64,000 bases of DNA from Fulvivirgaceae bacterium JP3-4 (GTDB lineage: Bacteria; Bacteroidota; Bacteroidia; Cytophagales; Cyclobacteriaceae), in the NCBI GenBank assembly GCA_029309925.1, contig JARKND010000001.1, positions 1,426,001 through 1,490,000 on the forward strand. The letters run 5' to 3'. Within the stretch, counting starts at the first letter, position 1, and every line of letters starts with the position of its first letter. Positions 52,667-62,622 of this stretch are shown here, piece by piece. The position numbers and the translations under genes are program-made. The notes beneath the pieces were generated by a model, which was not told where the DNA came from, did not search any database, and saw only the letters and a program-made list of their open reading frames with translations.

Positions 52667-53269
52667 ATGGAAGCGAAAGATAAGTTTACACTTGGACTCG
52701 AGTTACCCAGCGATCCCCGCTGGGTCGACATCGCGGAAAAAAACATTGGAGACATTCTCATTGATCACGCTTACTGTGAGCAGAAGGCAGCGTCATCATG
52801 TATCTCCCTCATTGTTGCTTATCCGGAAAAGCAGGAGCTCGTAGACATGCTGACACCCGTTGTTGCCGAAGAATGGAGCCACTTCGAGCGGGTGATTGAG
52901 GAACTGCGAAAGCGCAACATTCCGCTGGGGCGTCAGCGTAAAGATGAATATGTTGAAAGGCTTCAGCAGGTGACCCGCAAAGGTGGAAGCCGCGAACAGC
53001 AATTGCTCGAGAAGCTACTGATGAATGCGCTCATTGAAGCGCGAAGCTGCGAACGCTTTAAGATGTTGTGGAAGAATATTCCCGACCAGGAATTGTCAAA
53101 ATTCTACTATGAGCTGATGGTTTCCGAGGCTGGTCATTACAAGAATTTTCTCCAGTTGGCGAAAAAGTATTTACCGGAAGAGCAGGTGAATCAGCGTTGG
53201 CGCGAATTGCTTGCCGAAGAGGCAGAGATCATGCGATCGCTTGACGTCCGCAGCGACCGCTTCCATTAA
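52667..53269 (+). CDS. miaE: tRNA-(ms2io6A37) hydroxylase
   Basis: A 200-residue ferritin-like di-iron protein that matches MiaE, which hydroxylates the isopentenyl group of ms2i6A37 in tRNA. Iron ligands can be seen as Glu/His in DHAYCEQKAASS, EEWSHFERV (ExxH), NALIEARSCERF and SEAGHYKNFL (ExxH). Length and motif order fit. It follows the porin gene by 11 bp and ends 1 bp from the convergent gene. MiaA and MiaB are not in this window. Confidence 0.93.
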   Translation: MEAKDKFTLGLELPSDPRWVDIAEKNIGDILIDHAYCEQKAASSCISLIVAYPEKQELVDMLTPVVAEEWSHFERVIEELRKRNIPLGRQRKDEYVERLQQVTRKGGSREQQLLEKLLMNALIEARSCERFKMLWKNIPDQELSKFYYELMVSEAGHYKNFLQLAKKYLPEEQVNQRWRELLAEEAEIMRSLDVRSDRFH

Positions 53270-53270
53270 C

Positions 53271-56200
53271 CTACTCGACAATCACAAGCTTGTTAGTTTT
53301 CTTGCCGTCCGCGCAATCCAGCACGAGCAGGTAATTTCCCATCCGGGCATTTTGCAGATTCAACTCTTGCTGGTGAGGGCCAGAGGTTAGTCCATGGTAG
53401 CGGTTTTGAAAGACCGGCCTGCCAAACAGGTCCAGCACGCTTATGCTAACATCCGAAGTTCGCGTCAGCTCGAAACTCACTGTAATGTTTCCTTTTGAAG
53501 GATTGGGATAGACCGACACAAGCGAATTGTCATAACCGGGTTCAGTGCCAACTGGCTCTTCCTGTATGCTGATGTAATTGAGCGCCCACCCCCAGGCAGT
53601 TGTCTCTCCACCCGAAAGCATTCGAAAACGGAAGAGGAGCAGGTCACCAGCTGAAAAAGTTTTGCTGATGTCAACCTGATGGTGCAGGAACATCGGTACC
53701 GTACCTACCGACTTTGACAGGTACGCAGTCATCCACTTGCCATCCGTATCTCCGGCAAACGCAGCATCATACTTCGCTGTTAGTGGCAACCAATCGAGTC
53801 CGTTTTTACTTGCCTCAACGTAAATGAAATCTTTGTCAGGCTCTGTTACAGCAATGTCACTGTAAAACAAGGTTGGTATGCTTGCGGAAACGGTTACCGG
53901 AGTTTTTACAAAAACTTCGTATTCCATTTCAGGAGAGTATGAGTGGTTGGTGTGCAAAGTCTTGCGTTGACCCGCAGGCGCATTGGAGAAGTTTTGAAGC
54001 TCAAGTCCTTTTAAGGCGAGATCGGTTACAGTGGAGAAGTAAGTTGAGTACGAATTCTTTGCAGCGAGCAGAGAATGGTGCGTTGCCTTAAAGATCATTG
54101 ACTGGTGCGGAGCATTACCGATATATCCGATTGCCTTTAGTTCTTTCGTGCCCGCGAGGACTGTTGAAAGGGTGATGTCGCGACTTCCGCCAGAAACGTT
54201 CGTGATGGCATGGATGCGCAATGCACCATCAAATAAAACCAGCGAATCAAAGAATACATCGCTCTTCAGTCGTACAGCAAACTTTTTGTCAGGGGCAGTT
54301 CCTGCAGCTGTAATTTCAGGGCTTGGCACTGCTTCTTGTTTCTGGGGAAGAACAGCGCTCCAGATTCCACGGCCATGTGTTCCGATGACAACCTCATTAT
54401 CCTGACCTTTCATGTCCCACACGGCAACATTCAGAAAATCGTTGACAATAGACCACGAGCCACCGTTGTCAGTTGATTCAACAATACCGATCTCTGTTCC
54501 TGCCCACAGGATGTTCGGATTGTCCGGCCGGACATAGAGGCAATACACCGCTACATCAGGAAAGCCATTGGAGCTTTCGATATTGGTTCCGAATCCACTG
54601 ATATCCTCCCAGCTTTGACCGAGATTAGTTGTGCGCAGAATTTTTGGTCCATCCGAAAAAGAAAAAATTGCATATGCGGTATTCGGCTGCGTGGGATGCG
54701 ATGCAAGCTTGGTAATATTGCCAAGAGGAGTTTGTGTGTAATTGTTTGTAGCAACAAAATTTTTGCCGCCATCGGTTGAAACGTGCAATGACCTCAACGG
54801 TGCTGTGTTGTTCATTCCGCTCCCTGCCCACACGATGTTTGCGTTTGCGCGCGACACTTCAACATCGAGGAACGTTGGTGTTCCGATGACAAACTTTGAA
54901 TCGATTGCAGAGAGCGTCCACGAGCTTCCAAAATTTTCAGAGCGATAAACTCCCTGAACGCCAACCGTGAATACCCGATCAGGAAAATCCTTGGAGTTTG
55001 CCAACTTGGTTACAAATGGAAATTCGGCTGAACCTGGTGTAAACCCCGTTGTGGATTGCTGCCAGGTTGCCCCTCCGTTGGTCGATTTTGATATGCTGCT
55101 GTAATAAACGGAGCCCAGCAATAAGTCCGGATTCTTGCTGTGCCACAGTACTTCAAAACCATCTCCTCCGATGGCGAAATTGTACTTTGTGGTGCTTGAT
55201 GCCTTAGCCTTGCTTTGAGAGATCCGGGTGCCATTATCCTGAAGACCTCCGATGTATTCCTCCATTCCAGGCCTTTTGTCAACACCGTAGAACTGACTCG
55301 TGTTGAGTCCGAAACCTTTGAAGGTCCAGTCTCCTTCAGTCGTGCCGGGAGAAGTTGACGACTTTGAAACAAACACGCCACCATCGTTTCCCATCAGCAA
55401 CCTGAATGTCTTTGACGAGGCGTTGGTCACCACAGGTATCAGCGCGTGGTGATCGGGATGCACACCCAGATCGAGGTTCACCTGGTCCACTGTATTCTTA
55501 TCATCGAAGTCGCCACGACCATCTGCAACGGTAACGGTAGTGGCCGAAAATTTCTGGATTGTGTTCTGTTTGATCGTTAACTTCGAAACAGGCAAGGCGT
55601 TTTCATTCCACGTTTCACCTGGCGTAAGCGCTGGAAATATGTTATACATCAGACTGCTTTCATGGCCTCCGTTGACTGTAACGGCAGGAGAGGGCGAGTT
55701 GCTGTAGGCGATGTTATGGATGTACAGATATTCACGGCTCTGCTCTGTTGCGCCAGCGTTGAGATTTGGCGTCACAAGATCAAATTTCCCATTGGCAGCC
55801 TGATCGCGAAACGAAACCATCAGCTGACGATTTGTTGAGACGTCCCAGACTTCGAATGGCACATCAACATAATTCTTGTAAGTATAGCTTGCTGCGGGTA
55901 CTCCTGACGTTGCCCCGGCAGGAACTTCGAAGCGATGCGCTTTCTGAACCTTGCCAGGTCCAAAGCGAATCTCAACAGTCGCATTATTGCTTGAGACGCC
56001 CACCGTTAGGCGCCCCTGATCTTCAGTTACGTTGCTGAAGGTTTGCAGAAAAATGAAATCAGTATCATCTTCCTGGATCTCAAAGAAGGAGACGCTGGTT
56101 TGCGTGGACGCTACGGTGCTTTTAAACATGCTCACGCCACCAAAGTAAACTTCATTCTCTGCGAAAGGATGAGCAAGGATCGTGTTGTCATAAAATCCCT

Positions 56201-57317
56201 GGCCTTCAAAAAAATCGATGGCAACACCTCCGAAGGTTACATCGATCAGTGACCAGCTGCTGCCCGCGTTTGTCGACATGTATAGGTCGGAATCCTTGCC
56301 CGATAAGGTTCCTTCACTGCTCACATATACCCGCGATGGATTCACGGGTGAAACGGAAATCTCCAGTCGTCCCGAGGGTTTCATACCTGCGTTCGACAGG
56401 TTCCAGGTAACACCGGAGTCTATTGATTTCCACACACCAACTCCTTTTTCGGCCGCATACTGTACTGCGAAATTTCCCGGTGTCGCAATGATCTGTTCAA
56501 AAGCACCGTTTGTCGATTGTACTTTAGTCCAGCTTGTGCCGCCATCGATTGACCTCATAATTGCGGAAGTGCCGGTGCTCAGGTTATGCGGTACAGTTGT
56601 GGCAAGGATGAGATTCGCATTTGATGGGTGGACGATGATGCGTGTTACAATTGAAAAATCAGGATTGTTCGTAGTGCTGGCAAGTTGTGTCCACGTAATC
56701 CCGTTGTCGTTCGACTTGAAGATTCCGTTACCAATGGCTGAAAACATTGATGAAATAAACTCTCCAGTGCCGGCATAAATAACGGACCCCGAATTATCCG
56801 AAGCAAAACTTGAAATCGGAAGCACGGGAAAATCAGCACTGCGTTCGGTCCACGTAGTGCCACCATCTGTTGTTCTCCAGATTCCGCCAGTTGCCGCTCC
56901 GGCCAGCCATGTGTTGTTTGATCCGTCTGTCGGAACGGCATACAATGCACGAATCCGTCCGGGTACATTTGCGGGACCACGTTCTTTCCATTCGAGCACA
57001 CCATTCGATTTCATTCTTCCGCTTCGCAGCCGCGCGAGGTTGTTTGTTCTCGCCTTGCGCAGTTCAAGCCATTTATAATTTGATGAGTAGGCCGGACCCG
57101 ACTCACCTGCACGTGTGCGTATTCCACGGTGATATTCAAGAAACTTATCGGGTTGATCTGTCTTACGTTCTTCTTCCTCTTCATATCCGTGCGCCCCTTC
57201 AAACAGCGATTCAATTTCTGAAATCAAACCGCTTGTAAGCGTGGGATAGTTGCGATCAGCAGTGAGGATTCCGATCCCGATAAAAAAGAGCGATATGAAA
57301 AAAAGTAATTTTCTCAC
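53271..57317 (-). CDS. Large Asp-box (BNR/VPS10-like) protein with T9SS sorting domain
   Basis: A 1348-residue secreted protein. Signal MRKLLFFISLFFIGIGILTA. Repeated Asp-box motifs mark sialidase-like or sortilin-like beta-propeller blades across ~110-960: IWRTTDGGTTWTERS, FKSNDNGITWTQL, MRSIDGGTSWTKV, STNGGATWQQS, VESTDNGGSWSIV and others. A jelly-roll-like region near ~1180-1260 (WGWALNYISIQEE) precedes the T9SS type A sorting domain (SVYPNPSKGNITVSFE ... KKTNKLVIVE). Catalytic sialidase residues are not apparent, so a structural or binding role at the cell surface is more likely. A small lipoprotein gene lies 3 bp upstream. Confidence 0.88.
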   Translation of the reverse strand: MRKLLFFISLFFIGIGILTADRNYPTLTSGLISEIESLFEGAHGYEEEEERKTDQPDKFLEYHRGIRTRAGESGPAYSSNYKWLELRKARTNNLARLRSGRMKSNGVLEWKERGPANVPGRIRALYAVPTDGSNNTWLAGAATGGIWRTTDGGTTWTERSADFPVLPISSFASDNSGSVIYAGTGEFISSMFSAIGNGIFKSNDNGITWTQLASTTNNPDFSIVTRIIVHPSNANLILATTVPHNLSTGTSAIMRSIDGGTSWTKVQSTNGAFEQIIATPGNFAVQYAAEKGVGVWKSIDSGVTWNLSNAGMKPSGRLEISVSPVNPSRVYVSSEGTLSGKDSDLYMSTNAGSSWSLIDVTFGGVAIDFFEGQGFYDNTILAHPFAENEVYFGGVSMFKSTVASTQTSVSFFEIQEDDTDFIFLQTFSNVTEDQGRLTVGVSSNNATVEIRFGPGKVQKAHRFEVPAGATSGVPAASYTYKNYVDVPFEVWDVSTNRQLMVSFRDQAANGKFDLVTPNLNAGATEQSREYLYIHNIAYSNSPSPAVTVNGGHESSLMYNIFPALTPGETWNENALPVSKLTIKQNTIQKFSATTVTVADGRGDFDDKNTVDQVNLDLGVHPDHHALIPVVTNASSKTFRLLMGNDGGVFVSKSSTSPGTTEGDWTFKGFGLNTSQFYGVDKRPGMEEYIGGLQDNGTRISQSKAKASSTTKYNFAIGGDGFEVLWHSKNPDLLLGSVYYSSISKSTNGGATWQQSTTGFTPGSAEFPFVTKLANSKDFPDRVFTVGVQGVYRSENFGSSWTLSAIDSKFVIGTPTFLDVEVSRANANIVWAGSGMNNTAPLRSLHVSTDGGKNFVATNNYTQTPLGNITKLASHPTQPNTAYAIFSFSDGPKILRTTNLGQSWEDISGFGTNIESSNGFPDVAVYCLYVRPDNPNILWAGTEIGIVESTDNGGSWSIVNDFLNVAVWDMKGQDNEVVIGTHGRGIWSAVLPQKQEAVPSPEITAAGTAPDKKFAVRLKSDVFFDSLVLFDGALRIHAITNVSGGSRDITLSTVLAGTKELKAIGYIGNAPHQSMIFKATHHSLLAAKNSYSTYFSTVTDLALKGLELQNFSNAPAGQRKTLHTNHSYSPEMEYEVFVKTPVTVSASIPTLFYSDIAVTEPDKDFIYVEASKNGLDWLPLTAKYDAAFAGDTDGKWMTAYLSKSVGTVPMFLHHQVDISKTFSAGDLLLFRFRMLSGGETTAWGWALNYISIQEEPVGTEPGYDNSLVSVYPNPSKGNITVSFELTRTSDVSISVLDLFGRPVFQNRYHGLTSGPHQQELNLQNARMGNYLLVLDCADGKKTNKLVIVE

Positions 57318-57320
57318 CTG

Positions 57321-57698
57321 TTACGATTTTTGCTCTTCGATATCAATAATTTTCTTTTCAGTCTTTTCGTCAAGACCTGAAGTGCTTACTTCAATCGCTG
57401 TATCGCTGACCCACTTGACATATCCGTTTCGAAACGATCCTTCTTTGGCAAGCGCGTTATTTGAAGTTTTTACAACGAGGAATTTGAAGATGCGATTGAT
57501 GTGGTCTGCACTGCCGGATTGCTGGCAGAGGGCGTATGATCGTGAACTATTGTAAGAGATAGTGTAGTGTGCCCCGAGCCGCGACTTTACAAAAGCATCA
57601 AGGCCTGTCTGAGCAGTTTGATTGGTTGAACCACATGCAATCAACGCAACTGCGACAAACACGAATGCGTGCCGGCAAAGTGAGGCTGGTAAAGGCAT
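57321..57698 (-). CDS. Small lipoprotein of unknown function
   Basis: A 125-residue protein with a lipoprotein signal (MPLPASLCRHAFVFVAVALIAC, lipobox ending LIAC, then GSTNQ). The mature part is one compact alpha/beta domain with no recognised family (AFVKSRLGAHYTISYNSSRSY, HINRIFKFLVVKTSNN, GYVKWVSDTAIEVSTS). It stops 3 bp before the large Asp-box protein and should be co-expressed with it; a periplasmic partner or stabiliser of that exported protein is possible. Confidence 0.7.
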   Translation of the reverse strand: MPLPASLCRHAFVFVAVALIACGSTNQTAQTGLDAFVKSRLGAHYTISYNSSRSYALCQQSGSADHINRIFKFLVVKTSNNALAKEGSFRNGYVKWVSDTAIEVSTSGLDEKTEKKIIDIEEQKS

Positions 57699-57832
57699 CT
57701 TCGAATTTAGGAAAATACAGAGAGATTCAACAACGTCAGCGGGCGAATAGAATCAGAAAAGATAATTGAGCTGAAAATACTAAGCGCGGCTGTTTTTTCG
57801 TTATCCGCTGATACTGCTTTTGGAGTACTGAT

Positions 57833-59089
57833 TTACGTCTTTTGCTTTTTCTTTTTCGCTGCAGGGAACAGGATATTATTTAGAATCAATCGATAGCCCG
57901 GAGAATTCGGATGTTGATTGAGATCAGTGGGTTCTTCGTTTACCTGGTGCTGATAATCCTCAGGATCATGACCTCCGTAGAAAGTCCAGAATCCTTTACC
58001 CATCACACCGTGAATATATTTTGCTTCCTTGATCTCCTTGTTTTCGCCCATCAACACAACGTCAGGTTTGATGAGTTGTTTTTTAAATCCGGTAGTCTGT
58101 CCGAAAAAACCTGAAATAACACGCGTGTGGTTTTGGGTGAGCATCGTGGGAATCGGATCCCACTTCGCAGAAAATTCAAAGATCGAGAAATAGTCGTTGT
58201 CCTGACGCATGCCACGCTCCTGCGGATTGTTGTCTATGTCTGAAAATTCATATTGGTAAGGATCGCGCACGAGGCGAAAGTCCGTAAATGCAAGTGAGTT
58301 TTCGTAGTTCAGTTTTTCCTGCGCCTGCGGATCAGCAGGATCTCCATCATACATCTTTTCGCAGATGTCGACACCATCCGCGGCAAGCGCAATATCGAAA
58401 CTGTCGGTGGCCGAACACATCGCGAAGAGGAATCCACCTCCCGCAACAAACTCTTTAATTTTCTTCGAAACCGCGAGCTTGAGTTGAGACACTTTATGAA
58501 ATCCGTGCTTGCGCGCCATGTCTTCAGACTCTTTCACCTGCTCCACATACCATGGCATGTTGCTGAATTGACTGTAGAATTTTCCGTACTGGCCGGTGAA
58601 ATCTTCGTGGTGGAGGTGAAGCCAGTCGTATTTCGGCAAGGTGCCATTCATCACTTCATCATCGAAAATGATATCGTATGGAATTTCAGCGTACGTTAGC
58701 ACAAGTGTCACTGCATCATCCCACGGCTGTTTTGATTTAGGAGAATAAACAGCAATGCGCGGATATTTCTCCAGCTTCATCACATCGTAGTTCACAGCCG
58801 GGCTCGCGATTTCGGTCAGGATATGGTTCGCTTCGGCATCCGAAATAACTTCGAAGCTCACACCTCGTACAACCAGTTCGTTTTGAATGGCCGGATGATG
58901 CCTGACCATAAAACTGCCCCCGCGGAAGTTCAGCAACCAGTCAACCTCAATGTCATTTTTGAGCACCCAATACGCGATTCCATAAGCTTTCAAATGATTT
59001 GCCTGCTTTCCATCCATGGGAATCAGAATCGAATTTGCGCACGCAATTTTCGCTACCAGCAGGATGACCAACAAAACCGCAAACCTCAT
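57833..59089 (-). CDS. Exported protein of the Bacteroidota 'asparagine synthetase B' family (probably misnamed)
   Basis: I choose ATG 59089, because it starts a proper signal peptide (MRFAVLLVILLVAKIACA); GTG 59110 is the alternative. The 418-residue product has a repeated alpha/beta pattern like class I glutamine amidotransferase/ThuA folds: YPRIAVYSPKSKQPWDDAV, YDWLHLHHEDFTGQYG, VAGGGFLFAMCSATDSFD (Cys in a nucleophile-elbow-like turn) and GVMGKGFWTFYGGHDPEDY. Databases often name such proteins asparagine synthetase B, but no ATP-pyrophosphatase domain is present and it is exported, so that name is doubtful. The true role is unknown. Confidence 0.75.
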   Translation of the reverse strand: MRFAVLLVILLVAKIACANSILIPMDGKQANHLKAYGIAYWVLKNDIEVDWLLNFRGGSFMVRHHPAIQNELVVRGVSFEVISDAEANHILTEIASPAVNYDVMKLEKYPRIAVYSPKSKQPWDDAVTLVLTYAEIPYDIIFDDEVMNGTLPKYDWLHLHHEDFTGQYGKFYSQFSNMPWYVEQVKESEDMARKHGFHKVSQLKLAVSKKIKEFVAGGGFLFAMCSATDSFDIALAADGVDICEKMYDGDPADPQAQEKLNYENSLAFTDFRLVRDPYQYEFSDIDNNPQERGMRQDNDYFSIFEFSAKWDPIPTMLTQNHTRVISGFFGQTTGFKKQLIKPDVVLMGENKEIKEAKYIHGVMGKGFWTFYGGHDPEDYQHQVNEEPTDLNQHPNSPGYRLILNNILFPAAKKKKQKT

Positions 59090-59244
59090 CGTTATGAACC
59101 GTTTAGTCACTAAATTTACTTATTCAGGAGCTCAATTCCTGTTAATACGGGTAAATATAGATTTTTGGTAAAAAATCACACCCCGGATGTAACATTCAGG
59201 CTCCTTTTTTCAACGTATAAGGGTACAACGATCGTTTCAATCCT

Positions 59245-60480
59245 ATGGATTTAATTGAAAATATTCGCGAAGGACTTCGTTCCATCAAAGCCAACCTGTT
59301 GAGGTCTGTTCTTACGGCTTTGATTGTCGCCATTGGAATTACCGCATTAGTCGGTATGCTTACCACAATTTCTGGCATTGAACAGTCTGTAAACGAAAGC
59401 CTTGCATCGCTCGGTGTCAACACTTTCGACATCCGCAGCAAGACCAACCGCGGGTCGAGCTCACAGGGTGTGAGTGAGAAAACATATCCGCAGATTACTA
59501 TGAATCAGGCCTTCAGGTTCATTGATCAGTATGATGTGCCCTCTACCGTGAGCCTGTCTACGTATTTGTCGTGGCTTGCAGAGGTTAAGCATAAATCAGA
59601 GAAGACTAACCCAAACATCGGTATCGTAGGATCGAACGAAGAGTATTTCGCATTAAGCGGACTTGAAATGCTCCAGGGCCGGGGATTCTCTGCCATCGAA
59701 GTGCAATACGGAACACAGGTCGCTGTCATTGGTTACAAGGTCTATGAAAAGCTCTTCCCGAAGAAAGGAAATGTTCTGGGCGAAGAGATCAGTTCCCTCG
59801 GAACGCAGTTCAAGATTATCGGTGTGATGAAAGAGAAGGGTGACATTGCCGAAGAGAACTTTGACAACATGGTAGTGATTCCGATCATCAAGGCAAACCA
59901 GATGGCGAAAGGTAAGGGATTATGGTATGATATGACCGTAGGAATCAGTGATCCGGGAAGAATGGATTACGCCATGGGGGAGGCGACTGGCCTGATGCGC
60001 AGGATCCGTGGCGACCAGGTGGGTCGTGAAAATTCATTTGAGATCGAGAAAAGTGAGACACTCGCACAGGAGCTGGAAAGTATCACAGGCGGCTTGCGCA
60101 TGGCGGGTTTTGGAATCGGTTTTATTACGCTGCTCGGGGCATCCATAGCGCTGATGAACATCATGCTTGTTTCGGTTACCGAAAGAACACGCGAGGTGGG
60201 CGTCCGCAAAGCACTAGGCGCAACTCCGCTGAGAATTCGTCAGCAGTTTGTTGTGGAAGCGATCGTGGTATGTGTACTTGGTGGTATCACAGGTGTTATT
60301 CTTGGAATCCTCATCGGAAATCTGCTCGCAAGTCTCATGAGCATTGAAGGTTTCGTCATCCCGTGGTTTGAAATGATGCTTGGCATGATCGTCTGCGTTG
60401 TTGTCGGGCTGATCTCAGGATACTATCCGGCAAGCAAGGCCGCCAGACTTGATCCTATTGAGTCGCTGCGCTTCGAATAA
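59245..60480 (+). CDS. MacB/FtsX-family ABC transporter permease
   Basis: A 411-residue permease: helix at ~18-42 ([23 protein letters not shown]), a large periplasmic MacB_PCD domain (~50-270) and three C-terminal helices, with [31 protein letters not shown] being the FtsX-family hallmark. This type moves lipoproteins, peptides or drugs by mechanotransmission with a LolD/MacB-like ATPase, which is not adjacent; one such ATPase is at 62623. Ends [15 protein letters not shown], as is usual. It stands alone with a 134-bp upstream gap. Confidence 0.92.
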   Translation: MDLIENIREGLRSIKANLLRSVLTALIVAIGITALVGMLTTISGIEQSVNESLASLGVNTFDIRSKTNRGSSSQGVSEKTYPQITMNQAFRFIDQYDVPSTVSLSTYLSWLAEVKHKSEKTNPNIGIVGSNEEYFALSGLEMLQGRGFSAIEVQYGTQVAVIGYKVYEKLFPKKGNVLGEEISSLGTQFKIIGVMKEKGDIAEENFDNMVVIPIIKANQMAKGKGLWYDMTVGISDPGRMDYAMGEATGLMRRIRGDQVGRENSFEIEKSETLAQELESITGGLRMAGFGIGFITLLGASIALMNIMLVSVTERTREVGVRKALGATPLRIRQQFVVEAIVVCVLGGITGVILGILIGNLLASLMSIEGFVIPWFEMMLGMIVCVVVGLISGYYPASKAARLDPIESLRFE

Positions 60481-60485
60481 TTCCA

Positions 60486-60573
60486 TAGCCACAAAGACAC
60501 TAAGTGAACAAAGTAGCACGAAGAATTAATTTGCTCTTCGTGTTCCTTCGTGTCCATCGTGTCTTGGTGGCTA
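60486..60573. repeat. Nested inverted repeat between convergent genes
   Basis: Outer arms TAGCCACAAAGACAC (60486-60500) and GTGTCTTGGTGGCTA (60559-60573) pair at 14 of 15 positions; inner arms CACGAAGA (60517-60524) and TCTTCGTG (60535-60542) pair exactly. The text resembles the widely spread 'gccacgaagacac...gtgtcttcgtggc' intergenic hairpin. It likely ends transcription of the permease and the MFS gene from both sides. Confidence 0.75.
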
Positions 60574-60580
60574 AAACGAT

Positions 60581-61789
60581 TTAAGTACTGGTTGCCACCG
60601 TCAGTTTTCGCGCGACATACAGTGACACCAGACTGAAAAAGACAGCAATCATTCCCACGTAGCTGTAATTCACCAACGCTTTTGCATTCGGATCGAATAC
60701 AGATGGTTGTTCCGTAATGATCAGCCCTGCAATGAATGCAGCAACTCCTGAACTCAATTGCTGGATGGAAGACCGGATGCTCATATAGCTGCCGCGGAAT
60801 TCGGGCTTGATGATAGCAGTTTCCATCGTGGTGGATGGCACCATTCTTCCGTTGCTGAAGACGAAGAATATCGCAGCGATCACGAGCGCAGCCCAGATCG
60901 GTACAGGCACCAGGTTAGTGATGACGATGATCGGAATGATCACTAGCGACCCGAAGATCGTAAAGATTTTCAGGCGGCCATGCTTGTCAGCCATTTTTCC
61001 CACCCATGGCGAAAAGAACAACGTGCAGATTCCTCCAACGAGGTAGATATACGCAAGCTGTGATTCAGTAAATCCGACATTTCCAACCATGTAAGGAGCA
61101 ACGAAAGGAATGATCGTGAAGTGTCCAAGCATCAGCAGCGCACTGAACGTGAGCCCAATCCTTGAATTTCGTTTTCCAAAGATTTCGCTTAATACCTGTG
61201 CCGGGCTTAAGTGGCCATTGGCGTTCAGGTGTTTGGTCATATTTGGAACAAAAAGTACGATCAGTACGGAAATGAGAACGGCTAGGCCACCCAGCAGGAG
61301 GAAGGGTGCATGCCATGATGATTTGGTTGCGATAAACAATCCGAATGGAACACCCAGTACGGAAGCAACACCAAATGATGCCATCACCATCCCGATCCCC
61401 TGCGCTCTGCGTTCAAGCGGAACAGCATCGCTCACGATCGCCAGGATAATCGCGCCAAGCACACCGCCAAAAGCTCCGGCTAATGAACGCGTGAGCAGCA
61501 GGATCACATAGGTGGGAGCGAATGCGCAGGCCAGGGTCCCCACAGCGAAGCCAACGTAGACGAAAAGCAGCGCGTTCTTGCGGTCGTATCGATCTATCAG
61601 AAACGCAGCCGCAAATCCTGACACACCAGCCGTGATGGTATAGGAGGCAACAAGTAGTGAAAACTGCTGTGGTGAAATGTCAAAGATCCGCATGAGTTGT
61701 GGCCCAAGCGGCATCATGATCATAAAATCCATAATGTGGGTGAACATTGCCGCAGCGAGAATGAGCAGGAGTAGTCTTTCGTTTTTCAT
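60581..61789 (-). CDS. Major facilitator superfamily transporter
   Basis: A 402-residue protein with 12 helices. It starts LLLLILAAAMFTHIMDFMIMMPLGPQL and has the loop 2-3 motif as FLIDRYDRKNALLF (variant of GxLaDrxGrk), followed by RSLAGAFGGVLGAIILAIVSDAVPLERRAQGIGMVMASFGVA, typical for the DHA1 drug/proton antiporter (AraJ/YdhP-like) branch. It likely exports a small molecule by proton antiport; the substrate is unknown. It is convergent with the MacB-like permease and lies upstream of the tesA-like gene on the same strand but with a 141-bp gap. Confidence 0.9.
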   Translation of the reverse strand: MKNERLLLLILAAAMFTHIMDFMIMMPLGPQLMRIFDISPQQFSLLVASYTITAGVSGFAAAFLIDRYDRKNALLFVYVGFAVGTLACAFAPTYVILLLTRSLAGAFGGVLGAIILAIVSDAVPLERRAQGIGMVMASFGVASVLGVPFGLFIATKSSWHAPFLLLGGLAVLISVLIVLFVPNMTKHLNANGHLSPAQVLSEIFGKRNSRIGLTFSALLMLGHFTIIPFVAPYMVGNVGFTESQLAYIYLVGGICTLFFSPWVGKMADKHGRLKIFTIFGSLVIIPIIVITNLVPVPIWAALVIAAIFFVFSNGRMVPSTTMETAIIKPEFRGSYMSIRSSIQQLSSGVAAFIAGLIITEQPSVFDPNAKALVNYSYVGMIAVFFSLVSLYVARKLTVATST

Positions 61790-61930
61790 GGTTGTAGGTG
61801 AGTCCGGCAGTCAATTGTATTCGGTCCAGGTTTCTTCAAGGAAGATTTTTACGACTGTCAACGTCACGAGTCATTGATCGGGAGACGAATAAACGCAGGA
61901 TTAATTTTAATGCGGAACCGAAAATGTTTT

Positions 61931-62539
61931 TTAAATCAAGGGCGTGATCGCTTTCAATACGTTCTCAGCAACGATTTTATGGCCCTGCGGGTTCGGATGA
62001 ATGCCGTCTGACAGGTTAAGTTTTTCATTACCAGCGACATCCTGTAGCAGAAACGGGATCAACGTGGCGTTGTTTTTCTTCGCAAGCTCCGGAAATATCT
62101 TTTGAAATTTAGCAGTGTAATCCTGTCCAAGGTTCGGTGGCACCATCATTCCAGCAATAACAATCTTTACTTTCGGATTTTTAGCCTTCACTTTGTCGAT
62201 GATCGTCTGTAAATTTTTATAGGTCTGATCGACCGGCAACCCACGTAATCCATCGTTTGCACCCAGTTCGAGAATGAAAATATCAACGGGCTGCTTCAGG
62301 ATCCAGTCGATGCGGGAGACGCCACCGGCCGAAGTCTCTCCGCTCAAACCCGCGTTCACAACTTTTGCAGCTTTGCCATCTTTCGCGAGTTTCTTCTCAA
62401 CGAGGGCCGGAAACGCCTCTTCCGGAGAAAGTCCGTAGCCGGCAGTCAGACTGTCGCCAAAAAAAAGAATGACCTTGGGCGCATCAGACGCTTGAAACAC
62501 AAATGCCAGGACAATAAAGAGGAGTTTCTTAACGACCAT
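61931..62539 (-). CDS. tesA: TesA-like SGNH arylesterase/lysophospholipase
   Basis: A 202-residue periplasmic SGNH enzyme. Hydrophobic signal segment at the start, block I FFGDSLTAGYGL with Ser30, block II NAGLSGETSAGG, block III LELGANDGLRG, block V LSDGIHPNPQGH with the Asp/His pair. This is the arrangement of E. coli TesA (thioesterase I / protease I / lysophospholipase L1). It is divergent from an ABC ATPase gene, and tesA-ybbA-ybbP is also the order in E. coli, which supports the name. Confidence 0.88.
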   Translation of the reverse strand: MVVKKLLFIVLAFVFQASDAPKVILFFGDSLTAGYGLSPEEAFPALVEKKLAKDGKAAKVVNAGLSGETSAGGVSRIDWILKQPVDIFILELGANDGLRGLPVDQTYKNLQTIIDKVKAKNPKVKIVIAGMMVPPNLGQDYTAKFQKIFPELAKKNNATLIPFLLQDVAGNEKLNLSDGIHPNPQGHKIVAENVLKAITPLI

Positions 62540-62622
62540 GTACTAAAATCAGTTTACATTTATATTCCTGAAACAATTTTCGTGCAATAACGATTTAGTT
62601 TAAGTAGTTGAATCGCAAAAAA

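Noticed and set aside
57833-59089. True asparagine synthetase
   Set aside because: A signal peptide is present and no ATP-pyrophosphatase motif is seen; only the database habit supports that name.
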